From Planctomycetota bacterium (GTDB taxonomy: Bacteria; Planctomycetota; B15-G4), in assembly GCA_029259695.1 (NCBI GenBank), contig JAJDEQ010000160.1, positions 1 to 55,731 of the forward strand: a stretch of DNA of 55,731 nt, read 5' to 3'. Each line of letters opens with the position of its first letter. The first letter of the stretch is position 1. The notes beneath the pieces are model-generated. The model was not told the DNA's origin and did no database searches. It saw only the letters and a program-made list of their open reading frames with translations. Position numbers and translations under genes: made by a program. Positions 25,696-34,672 of the stretch are shown one piece after another.

Positions 25696-27960
25696 TCAGT
25701 CCGGGTGCACCTCGTCGGGCTGCCAGGCATCGGGCGGGAGCGGATCCGGGTGGCGCTCGGGCGTCGACGAGAGCTCGCCCACCGCCGTGCCCCGCAGGCG
25801 TTCAGCCAGCCGCGAATGACGATCCCCCGAGCCGATGCTGGTGGTCGCCCGGCCCAGGGCCCGCTGCTCGCCCACGGCCACCAACACCTGCTTGGCGCGG
25901 GTGAAGGCGGTGTAGACGAGGTTGCGCTTCAGCATCACCGCATGGCCGCTGACGAGCGGGAAGACGACCGCCGGGAACTCGCTGCCCTGGCTCTTGTGAC
26001 AGGTGATGGCGTAGGCCGGCTCGAGCTGATCGAGCGCGTCGATCCCGTACTCGACCCGGCGTCCCTCGAACTCGATCCACACGAGGTCGTGCTCCTCGCT
26101 GATCGTCTGCAGGATGCCGATGTCACCGTTGAAGACGTTGAGGTCGTAGTTGTTGCGCACCTGCATCACCTTGTCGCCCTCGCGGAAGGTGCGCCCGTAG
26201 CGGGTGATCTCGCCGCGCCGCGAGTCGGCCGGGTTGAGCGCCTCGCGCAACATGTCGTTGAGCGCCGTGGTGCCCAGCGGGCCGGCGTGCATCGGGGTGA
26301 TCACCTGCACTTCGGTCTTGGCGTCCAGGCCGAAGCGACGGGGGATACGCTCCACGACCATGGTGCGCAGGGCGTCCACCACGCCGGCCGGATCGTCACG
26401 CTCGATGAAGAAGGCCTGGCCGTCGGGGCCGGGGTCGAACTCGGGCCGCTGCCCGGCGTTGAGTTCGTGGGCCACGCGCACGATGCCGCTGTGGGCGGCC
26501 TGGCGGAAGATCGTCGTGAGGCGCGCCACGGGCACCACGCCGCTGGCGATGAAGTCGGCCAGGACCGCGCCGGGCCCCACCGAGGGCAACTGGTCCACGT
26601 CGCCCACGAGCACCACGCCGGCGCCCTCGGGCAGCGCCTGGGTGACGGCTGCCATCAGCGACACGTCGACCATCGACGTCTCGTCCACGACCAGCACGTC
26701 GATCGGCAGGGGCTCCTCTCGCTCCAGGCGGAAGCCGATGGTGGCCGGGGTGATGCCCAGCAGGCGGTGCAGGGTGGAGGCCTCGCGGCCCGTGGCTTGA
26801 GCCAGGCGTCGGGCGGCGCGGCCCGTGGGCGCGGCCAGCGCCACCCGTCGGTCCTGCTTGACGAGCACCTCGATCAGGCAGCGCACGATGGTCGTCTTGC
26901 CCACACCGGGACCACCGGTGATCACGCTCATCGAACTGCCGAGGGCGGTGATCAGGGCCTGGTGCTGGTCGGCCGCCAGCTCGAGCCGGTTCACCTCCTC
27001 GGCCCAGGTGACGGCGTTCTCGGGCGGGATCTCGATCAGCGGCTCGCCGGCCTCCAGCAGGCGCCGCACGTGGTCGCCCACCGTGACCTCGGCGTTCCAC
27101 AGCTCGGGGTGGTAGACGAGACCGTCCTCGATCAGGCGGCCGTCACCCACGCAGGCTTCGAGCACCGCCTCCAGGTCGTGTTCGTGCACCGAGAGGAAGG
27201 GCGCCGCGCGTTGCACGAGCTCTTCGACCGGCAGGCCCACGTGACCCTCGAGCGACGCCCGTCCGAGCAGGTACTTGAGTCCGGCCGCGAGGCGGAAGGC
27301 CGAGTCGAGTTCGTGGCCCATGGAGCGGGCCACGCCGTCCGCCAGGCGGAAGCCCACGCCGAACACCTCGTCCGCCAGGCGGTAGGGGTTCTCACGCACG
27401 ACCTCCACCGTGCGCACGCCGTAGTGCTTGTAGACCCGCTGCGCGTGAGCGGGGCCCAGGCCGTACTCCTGCAGGAAGACCAGCGCGGCGGCGGCCTCCT
27501 CCTGTTCGGCGAGCTGGTGCGAGATGACCGCCGCCTTGGCCTTGCTGATGCCGGGCACGGTGACCAGCAGCGCCGGGTTCTCGCGCAGGCGCTCCAGCAC
27601 GTCGAGCCCCAGGGCGTCGACGATCTTCTCGGCGGTCTTGGGCCCCACGCCCCTGATGCGGCCCGATCCCAGGTACCTGACCAGTCCGTTGCGGCCGGTG
27701 GGCGGGCGCACCTCGCAGCGCTGCACCTCCACCTGTTCCCCGTAGCGCGGGTGCACCTTCCACTTGCCGCGCAGCGCCAGGGTGTCGCCCTGCTCCACGC
27801 CGGGCATGACGCCCACGATGGTGATCGGGTGGTCGTCGCCCTCGCGCTCGAAGCGCGCGATGGTGTAGCCGTTGTCCTCGTTGCGGTAGGTGATCGACGC
27901 CAGCACGCCCAACAGCGTCTGCGCCTCGCCCGGCGGCTCGGAGAAGAGCTCGGTGCTCAC
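25696..27960 (-). CDS. recD2: RecD2-like ATP-dependent DNA helicase
   Basis: A 754-residue superfamily 1B helicase. Order: OB-like N-terminal domain (residues about 15-100), tandem helix-hairpin-helix region (GIRGVGPKTAEKIVD, VPGISKAKAAVI), Walker A GGPGVGKTT with Lys355, Walker B/DEAD-like motif (VLVVDETSMVD), motif GDVDQLPSVGPG, TIFRQA, and the C-terminal UvrD-like motifs (AYAITCHKSQGSE, VYTAFTRAK). RecD2 proteins unwind DNA 5' to 3' in repair without RecBC. The GTG start is chosen at the first initiation codon; the frame is open upstream to 28057 with two SFEP repeats (12-bp tandem at 27981-28004) and no good start. Follows the radical SAM gene. Confidence 0.92.
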   Translation of the reverse strand: MSTELFSEPPGEAQTLLGVLASITYRNEDNGYTIARFEREGDDHPITIVGVMPGVEQGDTLALRGKWKVHPRYGEQVEVQRCEVRPPTGRNGLVRYLGSGRIRGVGPKTAEKIVDALGLDVLERLRENPALLVTVPGISKAKAAVISHQLAEQEEAAAALVFLQEYGLGPAHAQRVYKHYGVRTVEVVRENPYRLADEVFGVGFRLADGVARSMGHELDSAFRLAAGLKYLLGRASLEGHVGLPVEELVQRAAPFLSVHEHDLEAVLEACVGDGRLIEDGLVYHPELWNAEVTVGDHVRRLLEAGEPLIEIPPENAVTWAEEVNRLELAADQHQALITALGSSMSVITGGPGVGKTTIVRCLIEVLVKQDRRVALAAPTGRAARRLAQATGREASTLHRLLGITPATIGFRLEREEPLPIDVLVVDETSMVDVSLMAAVTQALPEGAGVVLVGDVDQLPSVGPGAVLADFIASGVVPVARLTTIFRQAAHSGIVRVAHELNAGQRPEFDPGPDGQAFFIERDDPAGVVDALRTMVVERIPRRFGLDAKTEVQVITPMHAGPLGTTALNDMLREALNPADSRRGEITRYGRTFREGDKVMQVRNNYDLNVFNGDIGILQTISEEHDLVWIEFEGRRVEYGIDALDQLEPAYAITCHKSQGSEFPAVVFPLVSGHAVMLKRNLVYTAFTRAKQVLVAVGEQRALGRATTSIGSGDRHSRLAERLRGTAVGELSSTPERHPDPLPPDAWQPDEVHPD

Positions 27961-28056
27961 GGCCTGGGGCTCGACGGGGGGCTCGAACGAGGGCTCGAAC
28001 GAGGGCTCGGTGAACGATCCGGTGACCAGCCTGGGGCCGGCTGCGTGGCGCGTGGA

Positions 28057-28938
28057 TCAGAGGGCATGGGGCGACGGGGGCGGACGCAGGGGGATCGAGT
28101 CGTCGTCGATCACCGAGTCGAGCACGGCCACGATGCGGTTCTTGTCCTTGGGCAGCGTGCCCCCGATGGGGAGCGCATTGCTGGCGTGGTTGCTGCGGAA
28201 GATCGCGCCGTCCAGCTCGAAGTGGGAGACCATCGTGCGCAGCTCGCGCAGGATCCCGCGGGGGTCGGGCAACACCAGCCGGCCCTGCTCGACGTCGTCG
28301 TGGATCGGCGTGCCCGGCACGGGCACCAGGGTCAGTGTGGAGACGAAACGCGGCTGGACGGCATTGACCCACCGGGCCGAGGCCACGGCGTGTGCCTGGC
28401 TCAGCTCGGTGCCGCCCACGCCCAGGAGCAGGATCACCGACAGCTTGGCCCCGGCCTCGACGACGCGCCGAGCGCCCTCGGCGAACTCGTCCGGGGTGAC
28501 TCCCTTGGCGATGCGCTCCATGACCAGCGGGTGCCCGGTCTCCGGTCCGGCGTAGTAGACGCTCAGGCCCGCCTGCTTCAGCTCGGCGATCTCCTCCACT
28601 GATTTGCTCAGCAGGGCCTGGGGGGAGGCGTAGACCGAGGCCCGCTCGAAGTTGGGGAACTGCTCCCGCAGATCGCCCAGGATCTCCAGCAGGCGCGGGG
28701 TGCGCATGATCAGGGCATCGCCGTCGGCCAGGAAGACGCGCCGGATGCGTCCCGGCCCGTAGGACTCCCTGGCCATGGCCATGTCGGTCAGCAGGTCCTC
28801 ACGGGAGCGCTGGCGAAAGCGCTTGTCGATGTACATGGCGCAGTACGTGCAGCGGTTGTACGAGCACCCGATGGTCGCCTGGAGGATCAGGCTGTGGGCT
28901 TCGCTGGGCGGACGGTAGACGGTGCCTTCGTAGCGCAT
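28057..28938 (-). CDS. Radical SAM enzyme
   Basis: A 293-residue protein with iron-sulfur ligands Cys25, Cys30 and Cys33 in IGCSYNRCTYCAMY, the x4-x2 spacing found in a COG1032-like group. SAM-binding motifs follow (ADGDALIM, GPETGHPLVMERIAKG, SVILLLGVGGTE, TLTLVPVPGTPIHDD). No B12-binding domain precedes it. Members of this group are uncharacterised; they cleave SAM to make a 5'-deoxyadenosyl radical on an unknown substrate. The start is at 28938; a potential -10 box lies 9 bases upstream. It is divergent from the large secreted protein and upstream of recD2. Confidence 0.9.
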   Translation of the reverse strand: MRYEGTVYRPPSEAHSLILQATIGCSYNRCTYCAMYIDKRFRQRSREDLLTDMAMARESYGPGRIRRVFLADGDALIMRTPRLLEILGDLREQFPNFERASVYASPQALLSKSVEEIAELKQAGLSVYYAGPETGHPLVMERIAKGVTPDEFAEGARRVVEAGAKLSVILLLGVGGTELSQAHAVASARWVNAVQPRFVSTLTLVPVPGTPIHDDVEQGRLVLPDPRGILRELRTMVSHFELDGAIFRSNHASNALPIGGTLPKDKNRIVAVLDSVIDDDSIPLRPPPSPHAL

Positions 28939-28947
28939 GATCGGGCC

Positions 28948-28953
28948 AGAATA
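28948..28953 (-). promoter_or_regulatory. Putative -10 element (TATTCT), reverse strand
   Basis: On the reverse strand TATTCT ends 9 bases before the radical SAM ATG, giving an expected leader of two or so bases. It belongs to a 126-base divergent promoter region shared with the gene at 29065. Confidence 0.4.
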
Positions 28954-29014
28954 GCGTTTCGCGGAGGGCGGCGCGGTCAGGGGCCGGCGCTCGGGGGGCG
29001 TGGCGCGGACGCTT

Positions 29015-29025
29015 GTTCCCGGAAC
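29015..29025. promoter_or_regulatory. Short inverted repeat GTTCC-C-GGAAC
   Basis: A perfect 5-bp inverted repeat with one central base lies midway between the two divergent start boxes (28948 and 29051). It could be an operator for either gene; it is short enough to occur by chance. Confidence 0.25.
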
Positions 29026-29050
29026 GTCCAGCGGTGGAGGGCCGGGCCCG

Positions 29051-29056
29051 TATAAT
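29051..29056 (+). promoter_or_regulatory. Consensus -10 element TATAAT, possible leaderless start
   Basis: A perfect TATAAT lies 8 bases before the ATG at 29065, in a region otherwise almost devoid of A/T. Transcription would start at or within one or two bases of the start codon. No convincing -35 box at 17 bases. Confidence 0.55.
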
Positions 29057-29064
29057 CCCGCGCC

Positions 29065-30972
29065 ATGTCCAACCTCCTGCCCACGTTCGCCGCCGCGCTG
29101 ATGCTCTGCCTCAGCGTCGCCGGCGACCCGCTCCCGCCTGCTCCCGCCGCGCTCCACCCGGCGGCTGCCGGCGGCACCCAGCCCGCGCCGCCCCGCGTGG
29201 CTCCCGCGGTCACCGGGACGCCCAACGCCGCCCCGGCGCCCGAGCTGCGCCGTCCCAGGTCCCTGCACCTGAGCGCCTACTCGACGCCGCTGGCGGCCAA
29301 GCTCTCGGCCGACGGCAGCTTCGACACCGGCGGCCTGTCGCTCCAGTTCGTGGACGGCGAGACCGGCGCGCCGCTCGACACCACCCTGCTGCGCTACGAG
29401 CGTGGGCCGCACTTCAGCAGCTACTTCTATCACGAGTTCGGGGGTGTCACCGGCGTCGTGCGTGCCGTCGCATTCGACGGCAAGTCGGGGGACGACGCGC
29501 GCGTGCGTCTGGCCGTGAAGCTGGGGCTCGAGAACCCCACCACGGAGGAGCGCAGCGTGCACGTGCGTGCCCTCGTGCGGCCGGGCAGCGGCGCCGCCGA
29601 GACCCGTCCCTACCCGGCGTGGGAGTTCGCGCCGGATGACGAGTACGGGCAGGACGGCGAGTTCGTCACGCGCAACGGCCACGCCGTGATGTGGATGGGC
29701 GGCGTCAAACCGGAGATCGAGTTGCGCGAGCGGGTCGCGGGAGCGGACGAGCCGTTCTGCGTCCTCGACTGGAAGATCAGCGTGCCGCCGGACCGGGCCG
29801 AGTCGGCCACGGTGCACCTGGGGGGCCCGCCCGCGGGCGAGGGTCTGGACGAGGCCGGATGGCGCGCGGCGTTCCGGCGCCATTCCTTCGAGGCCACGAT
29901 CGAGATGTCGCGTTGGCAGAGCGACGTCCGTCCCACGTACACGCGCTGCAACGTCGGCGACAAGCGCTTGTCGAACCTGATCGTCGCGGGCATCCAGACG
30001 CTGCGCCTCTACGGTGACGGCAACCGCATGATCCGCCGGCTCACCGACCGGCCGTTCAACCACCCCGCCACCGACATCGCGGTCGAAGCGGAGATGGTCG
30101 CGACGTTCACCGAGTTCGGGCTCACGGCCTTCGCCGTCGACCGTCTCGACCCGCTGATCTCCGATCCGCCGGCGGAGGTGGCCGATCTGTCTCCCGAACG
30201 TCGCCTGGCCTACGTGTGGAACCTGGCGCGCGCCGCCCGTCTCGCGAAGGACGACCTGCGCGAGGGCATGCTGGCGCTGCTGATCGTCGAGCTGTGTGAA
30301 GAGGGTGCGGCCGTGCCGGCCTACGCCGACCCCGAGTTGGTGCGCGCGGATCTGTCGGACATCCTGGGGCGCGTCGGCATGGACGACGAGGCCGAGGCGC
30401 TGCCCGCCTTCCACTGGGGCGAGTTCCCGGAGGGCTCCACCGAGGCGCTCACGCAGTCGGTGCGTCGCGCGCTGTCCGAGGGACGCAGCCTCGATGCATG
30501 GGCGCACCTCGGACGACTGCTCGACCGCACGAGCCTCGACGGCTTCGGCGGCATGGACCCGGAAGGCGACTTCGACGGGCGCTTCCCGATCCACACGCTG
30601 GCGCTCTTCCGCGAGTTCATCATCGATGACCATGGCGACGACATGCACGTGTTCCCGGGGCTCGTGGCGCCGCTGCTGCCCGACTTCCAGCGCATGCGTA
30701 TCCGCTCGCTTCCCAGCGTCTTCGGCGGCTGGACCGGCACCATCTTCTGGACCTTCAAGAAGCGCCACCGTCTGGGTGCCGACTTCAAGCTGAGCCTCGG
30801 GGCTCGCCGCCCGCGAGACGTGATCCTCTACCCGCCCGCACCACACAAGGCGCGGGCCATCTCGATCGCCCGCCATGGTGAAGTCGAGCTGCAACCCGAC
30901 GGGACGATGAAGCTCGTGCTCACGGGGCTGGGCGTCGAACTCAACGCCGTGCTCAGCGCCGGCGATTCGTGA
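29065..30972 (+). CDS. Large secreted protein, unknown function
   Basis: A 635-residue protein with a signal peptide (LLPTFAAALMLCLSVAGD), a Pro/Ala-rich linker to about residue 60, a beta-rich domain (60-280; SLHLSAYSTPLAAKL, SSYFYHEFGGVTGVV) and a helical second half (about 290-560; LSNLIVAGIQTLRLYGDGNRM, LAYVWNLARAARLAKDD). A beta-sandwich followed by an all-helical half recalls six-hairpin glycosidases, but I see no clear catalytic acids and do not claim that family. It overlaps the RluA gene start by 4 bases (GTGA). Probably exported to the periplasm. Confidence 0.65.
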   Translation: MSNLLPTFAAALMLCLSVAGDPLPPAPAALHPAAAGGTQPAPPRVAPAVTGTPNAAPAPELRRPRSLHLSAYSTPLAAKLSADGSFDTGGLSLQFVDGETGAPLDTTLLRYERGPHFSSYFYHEFGGVTGVVRAVAFDGKSGDDARVRLAVKLGLENPTTEERSVHVRALVRPGSGAAETRPYPAWEFAPDDEYGQDGEFVTRNGHAVMWMGGVKPEIELRERVAGADEPFCVLDWKISVPPDRAESATVHLGGPPAGEGLDEAGWRAAFRRHSFEATIEMSRWQSDVRPTYTRCNVGDKRLSNLIVAGIQTLRLYGDGNRMIRRLTDRPFNHPATDIAVEAEMVATFTEFGLTAFAVDRLDPLISDPPAEVADLSPERRLAYVWNLARAARLAKDDLREGMLALLIVELCEEGAAVPAYADPELVRADLSDILGRVGMDDEAEALPAFHWGEFPEGSTEALTQSVRRALSEGRSLDAWAHLGRLLDRTSLDGFGGMDPEGDFDGRFPIHTLALFREFIIDDHGDDMHVFPGLVAPLLPDFQRMRIRSLPSVFGGWTGTIFWTFKKRHRLGADFKLSLGARRPRDVILYPPAPHKARAISIARHGEVELQPDGTMKLVLTGLGVELNAVLSAGDS

Positions 30973-32093
30973 GCGGCAAACGCGGTGACGACTTCGACGT
31001 GCGCCTGCTCGACGGCCGTCGTGAGCGGCTGAGCTACCGGGTGCGCACCGAGGAGGTGGGCGAACGGCTCGATCGCTTCCTGGCGGGGCGCCTGAGCTGG
31101 CGCTCGCGCAGCAGCGTGCGTCAGTTGCTGGACGACGGACTCGTGTCCCTCGAGGGACGCAGCGCACGGGCCTCGCGCCGCATGCTCGCGGGCGACGTGG
31201 TCACGATCCAGCTCCCGCGCTCGGTCCGCGACGAAGCCCTGGCCCTGCGCAGGCGCCCCGAGATCGAGCTGCGCCGCCTGTTCGAGGACGATCTGCTGAT
31301 CGCCATCGACAAGCCGCCGGACATGGCCGTGCACCCGTCGGGCCAGCTGTTGCACTACACCGTGATCACCGAGCTGCACCGCTCCTACAGGGACTTCACC
31401 GACGAGCGGCGCGACATCGTGCCCAAGCTGGTGCACCGCCTCGATCTCGAGACCAGCGGGGTGCTGCTGGTGGCCAAGACGCGGCAGGCCCTGGTCCACG
31501 TGCAGGCCCAGTTCGAGAAGCGCACGGTCGGTAAGGAGTACCAGGTCCTGGTGCACGGCGCGATGGAGCAGGACGAGGGCCTGATCGACCTGCCCATCGG
31601 CCCGGCGATCAACAGCGAGCTGCGCAACTCCCGGGCGATCCGGCACGACGACGGGCAGCCTTCGCGGACGCGCTGGAAGGTGATCCGGCGCTGGGGTGAC
31701 TACACCCAGTGCCACATCCAGTTGCTCACGGGGCGCCACCACCAGATCCGCGTGCACATGGCGGCCATCGGTCACTCCGTCGTGGGCGACAAGATCTACG
31801 GCCGCGACGAGGCCCTGTTCCTGCGCTACCGCCACCGCTCGCTCACCGACGAGGACCGGGCCCTGCTCGAGTTGCCGCGGCAGGCGTTGCACAGTCACGC
31901 GCTGGAGTTCGATCATCCCGAGCGCGGCAGGATGCGCATCGCCTCCCCGTGGCCGGCCGACCTGGCCCAGTTCTGTGATCGGCTCGAGCATGCAGAGGGC
32001 GGCGCGTCCGCTCCCGCCGCGGCCGCGCCCAAGGTTTCCGACGGGGGCGCCTCGTCCCGCTCATTCGTCCAGCAGGAGGATCTCGGCTCATGA
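30969..32093 (+). CDS. RluA-family 23S/tRNA pseudouridine synthase
   Basis: A 374-residue enzyme with an N-terminal S4 RNA-binding domain (RLDRFLAGRLSWRSRSSVRQ, LLDDGLVSLEGR) and the RluA catalytic core with Asp159 in HRLDLETSG. Later motifs are TGRHHQIRVHMAAIGHSVVGD and the C-terminal LHSHALEFDHP. It isomerises uridine in structured RNA. The C-terminal 40 residues are a low-complexity tail (EGGASAPAAAAP). The GTG start overlaps the previous stop by 4 bases, and its stop overlaps the next ATG by 4 bases (ATGA), so three genes form a tight operon. RluA/C/D subtype not assigned. Confidence 0.9.
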   Translation: MSGKRGDDFDVRLLDGRRERLSYRVRTEEVGERLDRFLAGRLSWRSRSSVRQLLDDGLVSLEGRSARASRRMLAGDVVTIQLPRSVRDEALALRRRPEIELRRLFEDDLLIAIDKPPDMAVHPSGQLLHYTVITELHRSYRDFTDERRDIVPKLVHRLDLETSGVLLVAKTRQALVHVQAQFEKRTVGKEYQVLVHGAMEQDEGLIDLPIGPAINSELRNSRAIRHDDGQPSRTRWKVIRRWGDYTQCHIQLLTGRHHQIRVHMAAIGHSVVGDKIYGRDEALFLRYRHRSLTDEDRALLELPRQALHSHALEFDHPERGRMRIASPWPADLAQFCDRLEHAEGGASAPAAAAPKVSDGGASSRSFVQQEDLGS

Positions 32094-34645
32094 GCCCGGC
32101 CACTCTCGTCGTCGCACTGGTGCTCGCTGCCGTCAGCGCCGTACCGGCTCGCGCCATGCCGCTCCAGCGCCGGGGCGACTCCGGATACACCCAGTTCGTC
32201 CGTCAGCAGGTCGCGGCGGCCAAGGCGGCCACCCGCGCACGGGACTGGCCGGCCGTGGACGCGGCGTGGCTCGCCGTGCTCGAACTCGATCCCGCATCGA
32301 CCCAGGCGCTGGAGGGCCTGGCCGACGCGGCCAAGAACCGCAAGGACGCCGACGGCGAACTCGTCGCGTTGCTGGAGCTCGACGCGATCCGGGCGCTGGC
32401 CGCGGCGGCCGGCAACGCGACCGCCGAGCGCGACCGGGGCAAGGCGGCCGAGCGCATCGCGCGCCTCGATCCCCATCCCGGTGAGGCCCAGAGCATCCTG
32501 GACGAGTACTCCGACGCGATGGCGACCCTCGGCGAGGCCTACCTGGAGCAGGGCTGGTACGCCAATGCCCAGCTCGCGTGGTCGTCGCGCCTGTCGTTGT
32601 GCGCACCGGGCAGCGAGGCCCACGCCCAGGCCGTGGCCGCGCTCGCTCGCGTGCTGAAGGAGGGCGGTGACGACGTGGCCCAGGTGGGCCTGGCCCCCGG
32701 CGCGCTCGACGGCGGCAAGGACGAGACCTGGATCGAGGACCACGACAAGCGCACGCGCAAGTGGAGCAAGGCGACCCAGTGGGAGACGCCGCACTACCGC
32801 ATCAAGACCAACGCCGGTTGGCGGCTGGGCGCCGGCGCCGCGGCCGTGATGGAACGCGTGCACGCGTTCTACCGCGAGGTGTGGGGCATCATGCCCGACC
32901 CGCCCCCGGCCAGGCCCCCGGAGGGTCTGCGCGAGATCACCGTGCCGCCGATCGAGGTGAACATCTACGGCGACCACGAAGAGTACATCAAGCGCAGCGG
33001 TGCACCCGAGTGGAGCGGCGGCGTGTTCACCGGTTCGGAGGTCGCCACCTACGACCACGGGGCGAGCGGCAGCTACCGCGCCACCTACAACACGCTGTTC
33101 CACGAGGCCAGCCACCAGTTCATGAACGTGGCGGTGGGCAGCGTGCCGTCGTTCGTGAACGAGGGCGTGGCCTGTCTGTTCGAGGGCATCGAGATCCTCT
33201 CCAACGGTTCGATCCGTCGCGACCTGCCGGTCAAGGGGCGCCTGGGGCCGCTGGCGAACGAGCTGGACAGCGGCCAGTTCCTCGGACTCGCGGAGGTGAT
33301 GGGCGGCAAGGATGCGCGCAGCAACGAGCCCGAGTTCTACAAGTACCGCTGGGGCGTCTTCTACTTCCTGCGCATGTACGTGGACGAGCAGGGCGAGTAC
33401 GTCTACCGGGATGCGTTGCAGAGCTACATCTACGAGTTCAAGAAGGGCTCGCCGGGCGACATGGTCGAGCACTTCACCGAACACTTCATCGAGGGTGTGA
33501 AGGTGCCGGGGATCACGACCTTCGACGACTTCGAGAAGGTCTGGCGGCAGTGGATCATCGACCTGCAGGAAGAGCTGCGCACCAACGACAAGCGCCTCGA
33601 CGACTACAAGAAGCGGGCCAAGCTGGCCAGCGTGAAGAAGGAGTACGAGGCCGCGCGGCGCTTCTTCGAGAAGGCGCTCGACATCGACCCGGACGACCTC
33701 GACGCGATCTACGGGCTGGCGAAGGCCTGCGGCGAGCTCGACCAGGACGATCGCGCCGTGGGGTTGCTGCGGAAGTTCCTCGACCGCGCGCCGGAGGGCG
33801 ACAAGCGCCGTCGCGAGGCCGCCGTGCGGGTCGGTGAGCTCGACGAGCACGACGACGACTTTCTCGACGCGCGGCGCGTGCTGGCCGGCGGCATGTCGGG
33901 CCTGGCGCGCGACTACGAGGACGGCGGCATGCCGCTGGTGGCCATGCACTGGGCGCGAGCCGTGCTGGACGTGGACCCCCTCGAACCCTCCACGCGCGCC
34001 CTGGTGGGTCGCCTGGAGCGGGAGACCGGCCGCTCGATCATCCGCTGGCAGCGGCTGTTCAACGGCTTCGACATCGAGGGTTGGTACGCCGGCGAGGGCG
34101 AGGGCAACTTCCTGGTGGAGGACGGCGCGCTGGTCAGCGACTGGGCTCGGGTGGACGCCGGGGCGCAGGGGGAGCCCGCGGCGGGGTCGGGCGTCTCCCT
34201 CTACCGCACCCTGTTCCTCGATCGCCCGGTGGACGGGGACTGGACGCTCGAGGCCCGGATCCAGACCACGTCCGAATGGGAGATCGTGGGGCTGTGCTTC
34301 GGGACCGCCGCCACCGACGACTTCGAGGCCATCGTGCTGCGCAAGACGGGCGGCCCCAGCGGTCGCAACAACGTGGACTTCGGCACCTTCGGCGGTGACT
34401 GGTCGTTCCGCGGGGACGGGTCCATGAAGGCGAACTACGACCCGGTCAAGGGCGTCACCATGCGCATCGAGGTGCGCGGGCGGCAGGTCTCGGTGACGCT
34501 CGATGGCGAACTCGTGAAACCGATCGTGGGGGGGAAGCCGCTACCCTCGATGAAGTATCCTCTGGGTGCCCTGCGAGGAGACGTCGGCCTGATCACGTCC
34601 AAGGGCACCACGCGCTTCACCGGTCTGCGGTTGTTGGGGCGCTGA
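32090..34645 (+). CDS. DUF1570-like metallopeptidase with TPRs and C-terminal laminin/glucanase-like domain
   Basis: An 851-residue exported protein (signal AVSAVPARA). Residues 30-220 hold TPR-like helices. A DUF1570-type peptidase unit covers about 220-520, with zinc-binding His338-Glu339-x-x-His342 (FHEASHQFM) and downstream VNEGVACLFEG. More TPR-like repeats follow (VKKEYEAARRFFEKALDIDP). The last 200 residues (NGFDIEGWYAGEGEGNFLVE, VTMRIEVRGRQVSVTLDGE) match the 3-keto-disaccharide hydrolase/LamG-like fold seen in planctomycetes. The combination suggests a secreted protease with a carbohydrate-binding end. Start overlaps RluA by 4 bases. Confidence 0.8.
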   Translation: MSPATLVVALVLAAVSAVPARAMPLQRRGDSGYTQFVRQQVAAAKAATRARDWPAVDAAWLAVLELDPASTQALEGLADAAKNRKDADGELVALLELDAIRALAAAAGNATAERDRGKAAERIARLDPHPGEAQSILDEYSDAMATLGEAYLEQGWYANAQLAWSSRLSLCAPGSEAHAQAVAALARVLKEGGDDVAQVGLAPGALDGGKDETWIEDHDKRTRKWSKATQWETPHYRIKTNAGWRLGAGAAAVMERVHAFYREVWGIMPDPPPARPPEGLREITVPPIEVNIYGDHEEYIKRSGAPEWSGGVFTGSEVATYDHGASGSYRATYNTLFHEASHQFMNVAVGSVPSFVNEGVACLFEGIEILSNGSIRRDLPVKGRLGPLANELDSGQFLGLAEVMGGKDARSNEPEFYKYRWGVFYFLRMYVDEQGEYVYRDALQSYIYEFKKGSPGDMVEHFTEHFIEGVKVPGITTFDDFEKVWRQWIIDLQEELRTNDKRLDDYKKRAKLASVKKEYEAARRFFEKALDIDPDDLDAIYGLAKACGELDQDDRAVGLLRKFLDRAPEGDKRRREAAVRVGELDEHDDDFLDARRVLAGGMSGLARDYEDGGMPLVAMHWARAVLDVDPLEPSTRALVGRLERETGRSIIRWQRLFNGFDIEGWYAGEGEGNFLVEDGALVSDWARVDAGAQGEPAAGSGVSLYRTLFLDRPVDGDWTLEARIQTTSEWEIVGLCFGTAATDDFEAIVLRKTGGPSGRNNVDFGTFGGDWSFRGDGSMKANYDPVKGVTMRIEVRGRQVSVTLDGELVKPIVGGKPLPSMKYPLGALRGDVGLITSKGTTRFTGLRLLGR

Positions 34646-34672
34646 AGGGATCACCGACGGGGACCCAGACCC

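Noticed and set aside
25507..28602. 1031-codon forward open frame
   Set aside because: It lies antisense to the protease, RecD2 and radical SAM genes; its composition is His/Gln/Ala-rich and shows no domain, a GC-rich shadow.
28939..31167. Reverse extension of the radical SAM frame to 1036 residues
   Set aside because: The extension is antisense to the secreted protein gene and has no motif; the ATG at 28938 gives a normal enzyme.
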